Source: an uncultured bacterium
GTDB taxonomy: Bacteria > Cyanobacteriota > Vampirovibrionia > Gastranaerophilales > Gastranaerophilaceae
Assembly: GCA_902792085.1 (NCBI GenBank)
Contig: CADAYE010000008.1
Location: 1 to 57,045 of the forward strand
DNA: 57,045 nucleotides
Direction: 5' to 3'
Made by a program: the position numbers and the translations under genes. The number at the start of each line of letters is the position of its first letter. Position 1 is the stretch's first letter. The notes beneath the pieces were generated by a model. It was not told the DNA's origin. It did not search any database and was given only the letters and a program-made list of their open reading frames with translations. Positions 32,692-40,553 of the stretch are shown here, piece after piece.

Positions 32692-33426
32692 CTAAATATG
32701 TCTTTGACCGGGAGTTAATAATAAGTCTGCAAGCCTGTCAGAACCTTCAAAATCTCTTTTTGACATCAGTCTTGCGGCAAGGTGATTGTCATAAGGAACA
32801 AATCTGTGTCTTAATTCAAATGAGCCTTCATTAAAATCAATTATGCAATAGCATGCTTTTGGTTCTTCTGTCATAGGACGACCGATAGAACCAACATTGA
32901 CAACGGTTTGACCTGTGTTTGTTTGATATCCGCAAGGAATATGTGTATGCCCGCAAAGTATAAGTTTTTCTGTCGTACCTTCAATAATTTCTTCAATTGT
33001 TTCAAGCGGCATATTAGGTAAAATATCCTCATTATTTGCCCTTGGCGAACCATGAACAAAAAGTACGCTGCAACCTTCAATTTCCTGACTCAATTGCGGC
33101 GGAAGATTATTGAGGTATGCTCTGTATGATTCGTCTAAAAGTTCAACATCACTTTCTATGGCATTTGCCATAACAGGATATTGAGCATCAAGAAAATCAA
33201 CAACTTCAGGTCCAAAGTTTGCAATCATTTTATCGGTATTTCCTTGAATTACTGTCCAGGTGTCCTGTTCCATTACATAGTCCATAACTTCTTTTGGCTG
33301 AGGGCCTGCAAGAGCCAAATCCCCTAAACAAAAAACATGTTCGCAACCCTGCTCAACGACATCAGTCATTACTGCTTCAAGTGCCTGAACATTTGCGTGA
33401 ATATCAGATAAAACTGCAACTCTCAT
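32692..33426 (-). CDS. Calcineurin-like metallophosphoesterase (YfcE/MJ0936 type)
   Basis: A 244-aa phosphodiesterase with the full metal-binding set: SDIHAN (D8, H10), LGDLALAGPQP, QGNTDKM (the GN(H/D) block), FVHGSPRA and CGHTHIP, then VNVGSIGRP. This is the arrangement of YfcE-like phosphodiesterases acting on cyclic or phosphodiester substrates; the true substrate cannot be read. There is no signal peptide. GGAG lies about six bases before the ATG. Family D and C repeats separate it from the XRE gene. Confidence 0.9.
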   Translation of the reverse strand: MRVAVLSDIHANVQALEAVMTDVVEQGCEHVFCLGDLALAGPQPKEVMDYVMEQDTWTVIQGNTDKMIANFGPEVVDFLDAQYPVMANAIESDVELLDESYRAYLNNLPPQLSQEIEGCSVLFVHGSPRANNEDILPNMPLETIEEIIEGTTEKLILCGHTHIPCGYQTNTGQTVVNVGSIGRPMTEEPKACYCIIDFNEGSFELRHRFVPYDNHLAARLMSKRDFEGSDRLADLLLTPGQRHI

Positions 33427-33447
33427 TTATTTCTCCTTAGTATTCCT

Positions 33448-33560
33448 GTCGGCGTAGCAACGCCGACCTACTTTTATATCTGCTTACATCCGAATTATAT
33501 AGTTTCCAAATCAAGTTCGGAATGACACTGCACTGTCACCCTGAACTTGTTTCAGGGTCT
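33448..33560. repeat. Family D and C palindromes in the metallophosphoesterase-XRE gap
   Basis: GTCGGCGTAGCAACGCCGAC (33448-33467) is a family D hairpin. TCAAGTTCGGAATGACACTG and CCCTGAACTTGTTTCAGGG with a following T-run (about 33511-33560) are family C. The latter hairpin can act as a terminator. Confidence 0.7.
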
Positions 33561-33563
33561 TTT

Positions 33564-33770
33564 TTATTTGTCTTCTATTTCTATAAGAATATCATGAATT
33601 TTACATTTGAAAAACTTGCTTATCGTTTCTAATGTACTCAAGCGATAATCATGATACTTTCCGCTGAATAGATTATTAACTGTTGTCGGACTCAATTTTG
33701 TAGTCTTAACAATTTCTTCTTGGGTATATTTTCTATCCCAACTTATTTTGTATAAATTAACAATATACAT
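33564..33770 (-). CDS. Small XRE/Cro-type transcriptional regulator
   Basis: A 68-aa helix-turn-helix protein. The HTH lies at about 14-58: RKYTQEEIVKTTKLSPTTVN, LFSGKYHDYRLSTLETI, then SKFFKCKIHDILIEI. It is a paralogue of the regulator at 26277. TATTAT on the minus strand ends six bases before the ATG, with no Shine-Dalgarno, so the mRNA is probably leaderless. It is divergent from the 84-aa gene at 33881, and the shared gap contains inverted repeats that look like its operator. Confidence 0.88.
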   Translation of the reverse strand: MYIVNLYKISWDRKYTQEEIVKTTKLSPTTVNNLFSGKYHDYRLSTLETISKFFKCKIHDILIEIEDK

Positions 33771-33798
33771 AATAAAATAATAGCATTTATTATTTTAA

Positions 33799-33847
33799 TT
33801 GACTTTTATTACATAATAATGTCATATTATTACAATATTATGTAATA
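33799..33847 (+). promoter_or_regulatory. Divergent promoter with XRE operator-like inverted repeats
   Basis: TATTACATAATA (33807-33818) and TATTATGTAATA (33836-33847) are perfect inverted copies, with AATAATGTCATATTATT between them. A -35-like TTGACT (33799-33804) lies just before the first copy, so binding would cover the plus-strand promoter. Confidence 0.55.
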
Positions 33848-33880
33848 AATATTCACATAAATTAATATAAGGAGAATGCT

Positions 33881-34135
33881 ATGCACGAAGCGCTTGAAAC
33901 TTTGGAAGATTTTTTAGAAGATACAAAACTTCCGATACTCGCCTCAAAAAACATAATAAATCTTTTGCGTGATAACTATGATACGAATTGGGTAATTTAT
34001 GGAAAAAATCAAACAAGAGAAAGTTATGAAAATTTCATTTCTTTAGTTTATACTCTTGAACTTTTGAATGAAAGAAATCGGAAATTGTACGATTTGTATA
34101 ATCGAAAACTTAGTTATTTGTATAAAAATTATTAA
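33881..34135 (+). CDS. 84-aa helical small protein, probable XRE target
   Basis: Starts MHEALETLEDFLEDTKLPIL and is predicted all-helical and Tyr/Leu-rich, ending YNRKLSYLYKNY. AAGGAG lies about seven bases before the ATG. It is transcribed divergently from an XRE regulator, with operator-like repeats in its promoter, a layout typical of regulator-target pairs including small toxin or antitoxin modules. I see no known toxin motif, so that reading is only a possibility. Confidence 0.7.
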   Translation: MHEALETLEDFLEDTKLPILASKNIINLLRDNYDTNWVIYGKNQTRESYENFISLVYTLELLNERNRKLYDLYNRKLSYLYKNY

Positions 34136-34145
34136 ATTCTTGTGC

Positions 34146-34208
34146 TAAAATAGTCTTATGGTAAAAGTAGGTCGGATTTACTAATCCGACATGTAAAATT
34201 AGAAAATT
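34146..34208 (+). promoter_or_regulatory. ispG leader: stranded leaderless start, family D palindrome, second -10 box
   Basis: TAAAAT (34146-34151) plus six bases gives an ATG at 34158 that reads eight codons to a stop. A family D hairpin (GTAGGTCGG...CCGAC, 34167-34190) follows. A second TAAAAT (34194-34199) lies nine bases before the ispG ATG. The palindrome may have separated the original promoter from the gene. Confidence 0.5.
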
Positions 34209-35258
34209 ATGATAAACAGACGAAAATCAAAAGTAATTTCAATAGGAAATGTAAAAATCGGGGGGGATAATCCTGTCAGTGTTCAATCAATGTGCAATAC
34301 TGATACCCGTGATATCAATGCAACTTCAAGACAGATTTGCGAACTTGCGGATGCGGGGTGCGAAATTGTCAGACTTGCGGTTTTGAATAAAGATGCCGGC
34401 GAAGCAATAAAAGAACTTGTCAAAATTTCACCTGTGCCATTGGTTGCGGATATTCATTTTGATTATCGTCTTGCGCTTCAGTGTATAAATAACGGAATTT
34501 CGGCATTAAGGCTTAATCCGGGAAATATCGGTAAAATTGAACATACGCAGGAAGTTGTAAAACTTGCCAAACAACAAAAAATACCTATAAGAATCGGTGT
34601 TAATGCAGGTTCTTTGGAAAAAAAATTGCAGGATAAAGATATTCCGTTGAGTGAAAAAATGGTTGAAAGTGCTTTAAATCACATAAAAATTCTTGAGGAT
34701 TTGGATTTTGACCTTATAAAAATTTCTTTAAAATCGTCGGATGTAATGACGACTATCAAGGCATACAGATTGATGACCGAAAAAGTTGATTACCCCTTGC
34801 ATATCGGTTTAACGGAAGCAGGGACTTTAAAAGGCGGACTTATTAAATCGGCAGTTGGTATAGGTGCGCTTTTATCAGAAGGAATAGGTGATACAATAAG
34901 GGTTTCGCTGACTGAAAATCCGGTAGAAGAAGTTTATGCAGGTTATGATATTTTAAAAAGTTTGGGGTTAAGAAAAAGAGGGGTAAATTTCGTTTCCTGC
35001 CCGACATGCGGCAGAACGCAGATTAATCTTATAGAACTTGCCAAAAAAGTTGAGGACAGGTTTAAAAATTATGATAAAAATATAACAATTGCCGTTATGG
35101 GCTGTGCCGTAAACGGCCCCGGGGAAGCAAAACATGCGGATTTTGGTATTGCAGGCGGAATCGGAGAAGGGTATATCTTCAAAAAAGGTGAAATTATTGC
35201 AAGAGTTCCTGAATCAGAACTTTTACAAAAATTTGAAGAAATTGTTTTAAATTCATAA
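34209..35258 (+). CDS. ispG: 4-hydroxy-3-methylbut-2-enyl diphosphate synthase (IspG/GcpE)
   Basis: A 349-aa enzyme of the MEP isoprenoid pathway, converting ME-cPP to HMBPP with a [4Fe-4S] cluster. The TIM barrel starts GGDNPVSVQSMCNTDTRD. The cluster ligands are C264 and C267 (CPTCGRTQ) and C299 with Glu in MGCAVNGPGEAKHAD. The length is the bacterial form without the plant-type insertion. No Shine-Dalgarno is visible; the start is close to a -10 box. Confidence 0.97.
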   Translation: MINRRKSKVISIGNVKIGGDNPVSVQSMCNTDTRDINATSRQICELADAGCEIVRLAVLNKDAGEAIKELVKISPVPLVADIHFDYRLALQCINNGISALRLNPGNIGKIEHTQEVVKLAKQQKIPIRIGVNAGSLEKKLQDKDIPLSEKMVESALNHIKILEDLDFDLIKISLKSSDVMTTIKAYRLMTEKVDYPLHIGLTEAGTLKGGLIKSAVGIGALLSEGIGDTIRVSLTENPVEEVYAGYDILKSLGLRKRGVNFVSCPTCGRTQINLIELAKKVEDRFKNYDKNITIAVMGCAVNGPGEAKHADFGIAGGIGEGYIFKKGEIIARVPESELLQKFEEIVLNS

Positions 35259-35300
35259 ATTTTCTGATGACATTTATTAATAATTCGTTATAATAATTAT

Positions 35301-35825
35301 ATGAAAAAATGGTTTTTGTTGTTTTTGTTGATATTTGCGCTTCCTGTCTGCGCAGAAACTTTGACGGGCGGTATAAAATACACCGTTGATGATGCCAAAA
35401 TTGAACTTCAAAATAATCGACCTTCGGCATCGGATTATATTGTTACTCAAAATAATTTTGTTGATAAAGACCGAAATGCTAATTATTTTGCTTTGTTGAA
35501 AGGAAAAACCGATTTTAAAGACAGAATTTTGGCATTGTTTTCTGACGGAAGTTATGCGGTTAATTATAAAAATGACTTGCAACATGTATGGTATTACGAT
35601 AAAGACGGAACTTTAATTAATGTTGAATTTCGTACATCTTTAGAATATCCGTACGGTAGTTATAAATACAGCCCTGACGGCGAATTGGTCAATATGAGTT
35701 TAAGAGTTTCAAAAGATGAAACATATATCTTTTCTCCATTTGGAGAACTTTTGGGGCATTGGGTCGGGGACAAATGCTATGACGAAAACGGCCAAGTTGT
35801 CATGACAAGAGAGATAATTAAGTAG
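35301..35825 (+). CDS. Secreted protein with beta-repeat (MORN-like) features, unknown function
   Basis: A 174-aa protein with a signal peptide (MKKWFLLFLLIFALPVCA). The mature domain repeats Tyr/Gly/Asp-rich beta turns such as LFSDGSYAVNYKNDLQHVWY, YYDKDGTLINVEF and YKYSPDGELVNMSL. Such 'dG-x-Y-x-x-y' turns resemble MORN or toxin-antitoxin YD-like hairpins but are not a firm match. TATAAT (35289-35294) lies six bases before the ATG, so the mRNA is leaderless. It lies just downstream of ispG with its own promoter. Confidence 0.7.
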   Translation: MKKWFLLFLLIFALPVCAETLTGGIKYTVDDAKIELQNNRPSASDYIVTQNNFVDKDRNANYFALLKGKTDFKDRILALFSDGSYAVNYKNDLQHVWYYDKDGTLINVEFRTSLEYPYGSYKYSPDGELVNMSLRVSKDETYIFSPFGELLGHWVGDKCYDENGQVVMTREIIK

Positions 35826-35896
35826 TTTTTTCAAGCAAACGGTTGATGGAAAGTGCCTTAATTTATTATAAAATTATCCCAAAAAGGATAAGGATT

Positions 35897-37105
35897 ATGG
35901 CAGTAAACAAAGAATTACTTGAACGATATAAAGCAATGAAAGGGGCAAAACTTGCGCAAAGTGAGCAAAACGGGCAAACTCCCAAGACAGGTTTTTCGGC
36001 ATTGAGTCAGCCTTCATATCCTTCGGCTCCAACGGCTGAACCTACACCTGAGCCTGTTCAGAGTCAGAATTCGTGGCAAACTGTTTACGGTGATACATCT
36101 CAAAATCAGCAGGCCTCAGGTAATTATGAAAGTCAATTTGGTGCATCACAGTCGTTTATGACGCCTGCGCCTATGCCTGAAGCAACGGATATTTTTAATA
36201 CTCCTGCTTCCGTGCCGACAGTTGCCTCTGTTCAGTATCAGGCTTCGGTTCAGGAACAAACCGTCAAAAAATTTGCCCTGATAGGTTATCCTATTGATTA
36301 TTCAATGTCTGAATATATACATATTGCGGGGTTCAAAAGTATGGGTGTTGATGCGACTTATGAAATTCTGCCAACAACACCGGAGGAACTTTCCGACAGA
36401 ATAAAATATTTAAGAACTAACGGCTATAGCGGTTTTAATGTAACTATTCCGTTAAAACTCCCTGTTACATTGTTCCTTGATGAAATAGACAAATCTGCGG
36501 AAGTTGTTAATGCAATAAATACCGTGATGATTGATTCTCAAACCAATGCTTTGAGAGGATATAACACTGATGCAAAAGGCTTTATTTCCGCAATTCCCGA
36601 TGATTTTCAGTTGTATCAGAAAACTATTGCTGTTCTTGGAACAGGCGGGGCTGCAAGAGCCGCTATTACTGCACTTGCTCAAAAACAGGTAAAAGAAATA
36701 AGGCTTTATACAAGAAATATTGCAAATAGTCTTGAACTGATTGATTATTTGAGAAAAACATTTCCTGATATAACTTTTAATTCTTATCAAATAGACAAAT
36801 TCAAAGATTTTTCGGATGTAAATCTGCTTGTGAATGCCACTCCGATAGGTATGAGCGGACCTGCTGTGGGTTATACCCCTGCTGAAGAAGACGAACTCCG
36901 TACCCTTCCATGCGATGCGTTGATTTATGATGTCGTTTATAATCCTAAAAAGACTAATTTAATACGACTTGCGGAAAAACTGAATTTAAGACACATAAAT
37001 GGAGTTGATATGCTTGTATGGCAGGCTTATGAGGCTCAAAAAATCTGGACAGGTCGTACCCCTGATTTTAAAGATATGAAAATCGCTCTGCTTGAAAATC
37101 TTTAA
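35897..37105 (+). CDS. aroE: Shikimate dehydrogenase with unusual N-terminal extension
   Basis: Reduces 3-dehydroshikimate to shikimate. The catalytic domain spans about 124-402: FALIGYPIDYSMSEYIH, NVTIPLK with catalytic K187, YNTDAKGF with D225, the NADP-binding GTGGAARAA (248-256), and GVDMLVWQAYEAQ at the end. Residues 1-123 are unusual: a short basic helix (LLERYKAMKGAKLAQSEQNG), then about 95 residues of Gln/Pro/Ser/Thr-rich disorder. Ordinary AroE is about 270-290 aa. The ATG at 35897 is chosen because AAGGA lies four bases upstream; the further upstream frame is unsupported. The gene ends directly against the convergent permease stop. Confidence 0.93.
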   Translation: MAVNKELLERYKAMKGAKLAQSEQNGQTPKTGFSALSQPSYPSAPTAEPTPEPVQSQNSWQTVYGDTSQNQQASGNYESQFGASQSFMTPAPMPEATDIFNTPASVPTVASVQYQASVQEQTVKKFALIGYPIDYSMSEYIHIAGFKSMGVDATYEILPTTPEELSDRIKYLRTNGYSGFNVTIPLKLPVTLFLDEIDKSAEVVNAINTVMIDSQTNALRGYNTDAKGFISAIPDDFQLYQKTIAVLGTGGAARAAITALAQKQVKEIRLYTRNIANSLELIDYLRKTFPDITFNSYQIDKFKDFSDVNLLVNATPIGMSGPAVGYTPAEEDELRTLPCDALIYDVVYNPKKTNLIRLAEKLNLRHINGVDMLVWQAYEAQKIWTGRTPDFKDMKIALLENL

Positions 37106-37942
37106 TTATCCTTTTACTGCCCCTTCATTTTCTCCTGAAATGAAGTATTTTTGCATAGCAAGGAAAAATATTATAATAGGAACTGTTGAAATTATTGAAC
37201 CTGCCGCAATAAATCGCCAATTTGATGAGAACATTCCCTGCAAATTATTTACTCCGACAGGCAAAGTAAACATTGATTCTTTGGTTAAAACGATACTTGG
37301 CCATAAAAATTCTCCCCATGAGCCGATAAATGTAAATATTGCCAAAACTGCCAAAGAAGGTTTTACCATTGGTAAAAGTACTTTCCAAAATACCTGAAAA
37401 ACATTACACCCGTCAACAATCGCTGCTTCTTCCATTTCCTTTGGAATTGCCAAAAATGCCTGACGCATAAGAAATATCCCAAATGCACTCACCGCAAAAG
37501 GCATTACAAGCCCGATAAACCCTAAAGTATCGCCATAAGTATCAACAAGATGAAGTTTGAGAGTTATCAGATAAACAGGTAACATTATTGCCTGAAAAGG
37601 TATCATAATTGTTGCCAAAATGGCAAAAAATGTAATTTTTTTACCCCTAAACTCCATTCTTGCCAAAGGATATGCGGCAAGAGATGATAAAATCAAATTT
37701 AAAACAACCGTTGCACTCGCAACTATCATTGAATTGATAAAATAACGCATTAAATCAACTCTTTGCCATACTCCGACATAATTATCCCAAGTAAAATCCT
37801 GCGGGATTATTGTGGGCGGATACGCAAAAATATTTTCCCCTGCACCTTTTAGTGATGTTGATAAAAGCCAAATAAAAGGGAAAATTGACAGTATTGATAC
37901 GATAATCAGTATTATATGTGTTGGTATATTTTTAAATTTCAT
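37106..37942 (-). CDS. Carbohydrate ABC transporter permease (MalG type)
   Basis: An about 278-aa inner-membrane permease with six predicted helices and the EAA loop MEEAAIVDGCNVFQVFWKVL followed by PMVKPSLAVLAIFTF, which contacts the ATPase. MalG-type permeases work with a MalF partner and an SBP; no second permease or ATPase is nearby, although an SBP lies at 53022. The start ATG at 37942 is seven bases after TATAAT, with no Shine-Dalgarno. Confidence 0.92.
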   Translation of the reverse strand: MKFKNIPTHIILIIVSILSIFPFIWLLSTSLKGAGENIFAYPPTIIPQDFTWDNYVGVWQRVDLMRYFINSMIVASATVVLNLILSSLAAYPLARMEFRGKKITFFAILATIMIPFQAIMLPVYLITLKLHLVDTYGDTLGFIGLVMPFAVSAFGIFLMRQAFLAIPKEMEEAAIVDGCNVFQVFWKVLLPMVKPSLAVLAIFTFIGSWGEFLWPSIVLTKESMFTLPVGVNNLQGMFSSNWRFIAAGSIISTVPIIIFFLAMQKYFISGENEGAVKG

Positions 37943-37988
37943 CAACTCTATTATATATGTTGTATGAACTTTAGTCTATAACTTATTA

Positions 37989-38507
37989 CTAATTAAATTT
38001 TATTATTTCCACGGGTCTTTCAAAAACTTTTTCAGATGTTACAGTAAGATAATAGTTATTTTTAAAAACGGTTGTATAGGAGTCTTTTACTGAAGTATGC
38101 AGTTTATAAGTTGCTTCTTTCAGCGTCCAAAAACGGTAAAATTCATCGGCATTTACAAAATTTTTATTATAATGTTGTGATATTTTTTCAAAATTTCGTT
38201 CTTGGGCAAATTCTATATCAATTCCGCACTCGTTTTCGTCAAAGCAAACAATTGCATAATCTTTTGAATGTGAGAGGCTGAAATTCAGGTCAGAGTTTTT
38301 GAATTGAGGTTTACCGTTTTTATTAACAGTAATTTCGCAATCATCAATTTTATAGATTTTTTTTGCAACATTTTTTATTAAATATCTGCCGATAGAGTAT
38401 TCAAAAAATCTTTTTTCGTTTTCGATTTCCTTATCAGCGTATTCTGACAGAAAATTTTTATCGTGAGTTTGTTTAAATTCTTTAATATCAATATAATAAA
38501 TATTCAT
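37989..38507 (-). CDS. 4'-phosphopantetheinyl transferase, Sfp type
   Basis: A 172-aa enzyme that activates carrier proteins by transferring 4'-phosphopantetheine from CoA. Motifs: NFSLSHSKDYAIVCF, GIDIE (95-99, metal-binding) and FWTLKEATYK (126-135). It is shorter than classic Sfp (about 220 aa) but has all three core blocks. No carrier-protein or synthase gene is adjacent, so the target is unknown. It is the next minus-strand gene before the permease. Confidence 0.88.
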   Translation of the reverse strand: MNIYYIDIKEFKQTHDKNFLSEYADKEIENEKRFFEYSIGRYLIKNVAKKIYKIDDCEITVNKNGKPQFKNSDLNFSLSHSKDYAIVCFDENECGIDIEFAQERNFEKISQHYNKNFVNADEFYRFWTLKEATYKLHTSVKDSYTTVFKNNYYLTVTSEKVFERPVEIIKFN

Positions 38508-38576
38508 AATAATTTAAAAATCTTATTTTTAGAAAAAGGAACAGGGTAATTTTGAGAATTTGAGTAATAAAACTAA

Positions 38577-38852
38577 TTAAATATTATGCATACTGTCAAA
38601 AATTTCTTTTTTCTGAACCCATACTTCCATACCAAGTTCTGCTCCTGTTTTTGTTACGGCTTCTTTGATTTCTTTGAATGAATAGGTTGATTTTTCAATA
38701 TCACAAAGCATAAACATTACAAAATGTCCCTGCATAAGAGTTTGTTTTATGTCTTCAATATTAACTTCATATTGTGCCAATATTGTTGTAACTTTGGCTA
38801 CAATGCCGACTTTATCAACACCTGAAACTGTAACAAATATCTTTGAACTCAT
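38577..38852 (-). CDS. ACT-domain protein (UPF0237 type)
   Basis: A 91-aa single ACT domain beginning MSSKIFVTVSGVDKVGIVAK with VEDIKQ-like helices (VNIEDIKQTLMQGHFVMFML). ACT domains bind amino acids or other small ligands and regulate enzymes. UPF0237 proteins are free-standing and poorly understood. The ATG at 38852 is chosen because AGGA lies about eight bases upstream; the longer frame to 38891 overlaps the symporter. It follows the AGCS symporter by 16 bases, hinting at amino-acid linkage. Confidence 0.85.
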   Translation of the reverse strand: MSSKIFVTVSGVDKVGIVAKVTTILAQYEVNIEDIKQTLMQGHFVMFMLCDIEKSTYSFKEIKEAVTKTGAELGMEVWVQKKEIFDSMHNI

Positions 38853-38868
38853 AATACTATTCCTTATT

Positions 38869-40377
38869 TTATTTATTTGCCCATTTTGCAATATTATGTG
38901 TATTGCAGTATTCTTTAAGGTCTTTTTTCACATCTTTACACAAGATATACAATACAATAACATTTGGTACGCACATTGCAATCATCATAGCATCCGTAAT
39001 ATTGATGATTGATGCTACATTCATACAAGAACCGATTATTATAAACAAGCAATAAATCATATTGAATGTGAATACACGCTTTTTACCTTCACCAAGTAAA
39101 AATGTCCATGCTTTTTGTCCGTAATATGCCCAACTAATCAATGTTGACATTGCAAATAAAACTGCAATAACAGACAAAATAATCGGAAAGAACGGAATAA
39201 CCGATTGAAAAGCATTTGAAGCAAGTTCGATACCCGAAATTTCACCGATTTTTGTATTGTCAAGCACTCCTGAAAATACGATAGCGCAAGAAGTGAATAA
39301 ACATAAAACACCTGTCAAAAATGTTTCAAGTAACGCAACAAACCCCTGCGAAACATGTTCTTTGGTTTGAGCCGTTGCATAAACAATAGCAGCCGCACCT
39401 GTTCCTGCTTCATTAGACTGAACTGATCGTCTTAAACCTATGATTATCACGCCGAAAAATCCGCCTGCAACTGCTGTCGGGTGGAATGCTTCTCTTACGA
39501 TAAGTTCAACGGCATGTGGCAACTGTGCAATATTTGCGCCGATAACAATTAAGCCTGAAATTATATATAAAAGACACATTGTCGGTGTTAAAACGGTTGT
39601 TACCTTTGCGATACTTTTGATACCGCCGACAACGACAAGCCCTATTAAAATTGCGGCAACAAGTCCGATGACCCACGCATAACCGTGGAATATGCTGTGT
39701 TCTCCACCTGTAATAAATATAATTTGGTGCGCAGTTTGATTTATTTGAATCATATTACCGCCTGTTATACCTCCGCCGATACAAAGAATTGCAAAGATTA
39801 CAGACAACGGCTGACCCAACCAGCGCATATTTTTTCTTGTAAGACCGTGTGCTATATAGTGCATAGGTCCGCCTGAAATTGAACCGTCAAGGTTAAATCT
39901 TCTGTATTTTACCGCCAATGTTGCTTCAACAAATTTTATGGACATACCTAAAATTGCGCCGAAAAATATCCAAAATGCAGCCCCAGGTCCGCCGATAGAT
40001 ATTGAAATTGCCACCCCTGCAATACTTCCGATGCCTATTGTGCCTGACAGTGCCGTTGCAAGTGCCTGAAAAGATGATACTTCCCCTTCTCCACTATTGC
40101 CGGCATTTTTAGGTTTAATAATTAAATCCAAAGCATGTTTAAATCCCCAAATGGCAATCCCTTTAAAGTAGATTGTAAAAAATATCCCTGCAAAAAGTAT
40201 CCAAAAGATAATTACCGGAACTTCGTTACCACAAATTTTAACAGGATAAAAAATAATATTTGCGATAAAATCGGAAATCGGTGCAACATGTTTGTCCATA
40301 AATGCATCAAAATTCATTGCATTTGCACTCTGTATTCCGCTTAAAAGTAACATTATAAAGGTCAAAAATTTTTTCAT
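38869..40377 (-). CDS. Sodium:alanine symporter family transporter (AGCS)
   Basis: A 502-aa inner-membrane symporter with about ten predicted helices. AGCS hallmarks include SGTIGIGSIAGVAISISIGG and GPGAAFWIFFGAILGMSIKF, followed by VEATLAVKYR and GGPMHYIAHG. Substrates of the family are alanine, glycine or glutamine with Na+. The first 20 residues look like a cleavable signal (MKKFLTFIMLLLSGIQSANA), which is unusual for this class. AAAGGA lies about nine bases before the ATG. Confidence 0.94.
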   Translation of the reverse strand: MKKFLTFIMLLLSGIQSANAMNFDAFMDKHVAPISDFIANIIFYPVKICGNEVPVIIFWILFAGIFFTIYFKGIAIWGFKHALDLIIKPKNAGNSGEGEVSSFQALATALSGTIGIGSIAGVAISISIGGPGAAFWIFFGAILGMSIKFVEATLAVKYRRFNLDGSISGGPMHYIAHGLTRKNMRWLGQPLSVIFAILCIGGGITGGNMIQINQTAHQIIFITGGEHSIFHGYAWVIGLVAAILIGLVVVGGIKSIAKVTTVLTPTMCLLYIISGLIVIGANIAQLPHAVELIVREAFHPTAVAGGFFGVIIIGLRRSVQSNEAGTGAAAIVYATAQTKEHVSQGFVALLETFLTGVLCLFTSCAIVFSGVLDNTKIGEISGIELASNAFQSVIPFFPIILSVIAVLFAMSTLISWAYYGQKAWTFLLGEGKKRVFTFNMIYCLFIIIGSCMNVASIINITDAMMIAMCVPNVIVLYILCKDVKKDLKEYCNTHNIAKWANK

Positions 40378-40553
40378 TTAACTGTTATCCTTTCGGCTTT
40401 GCAAGGTAAATCCAACCTGTTTTTTTAACTTCTGCTAAAAGTATAGCAAAAACATGAAAATCTGTCTGTTTATCATACTTTTTTATTTCGGTTTGTAACA
40501 AGAGGTTAAATTTTAAGACAAAAAATATATTTTCGAGTTTTATATTCCGTGTC

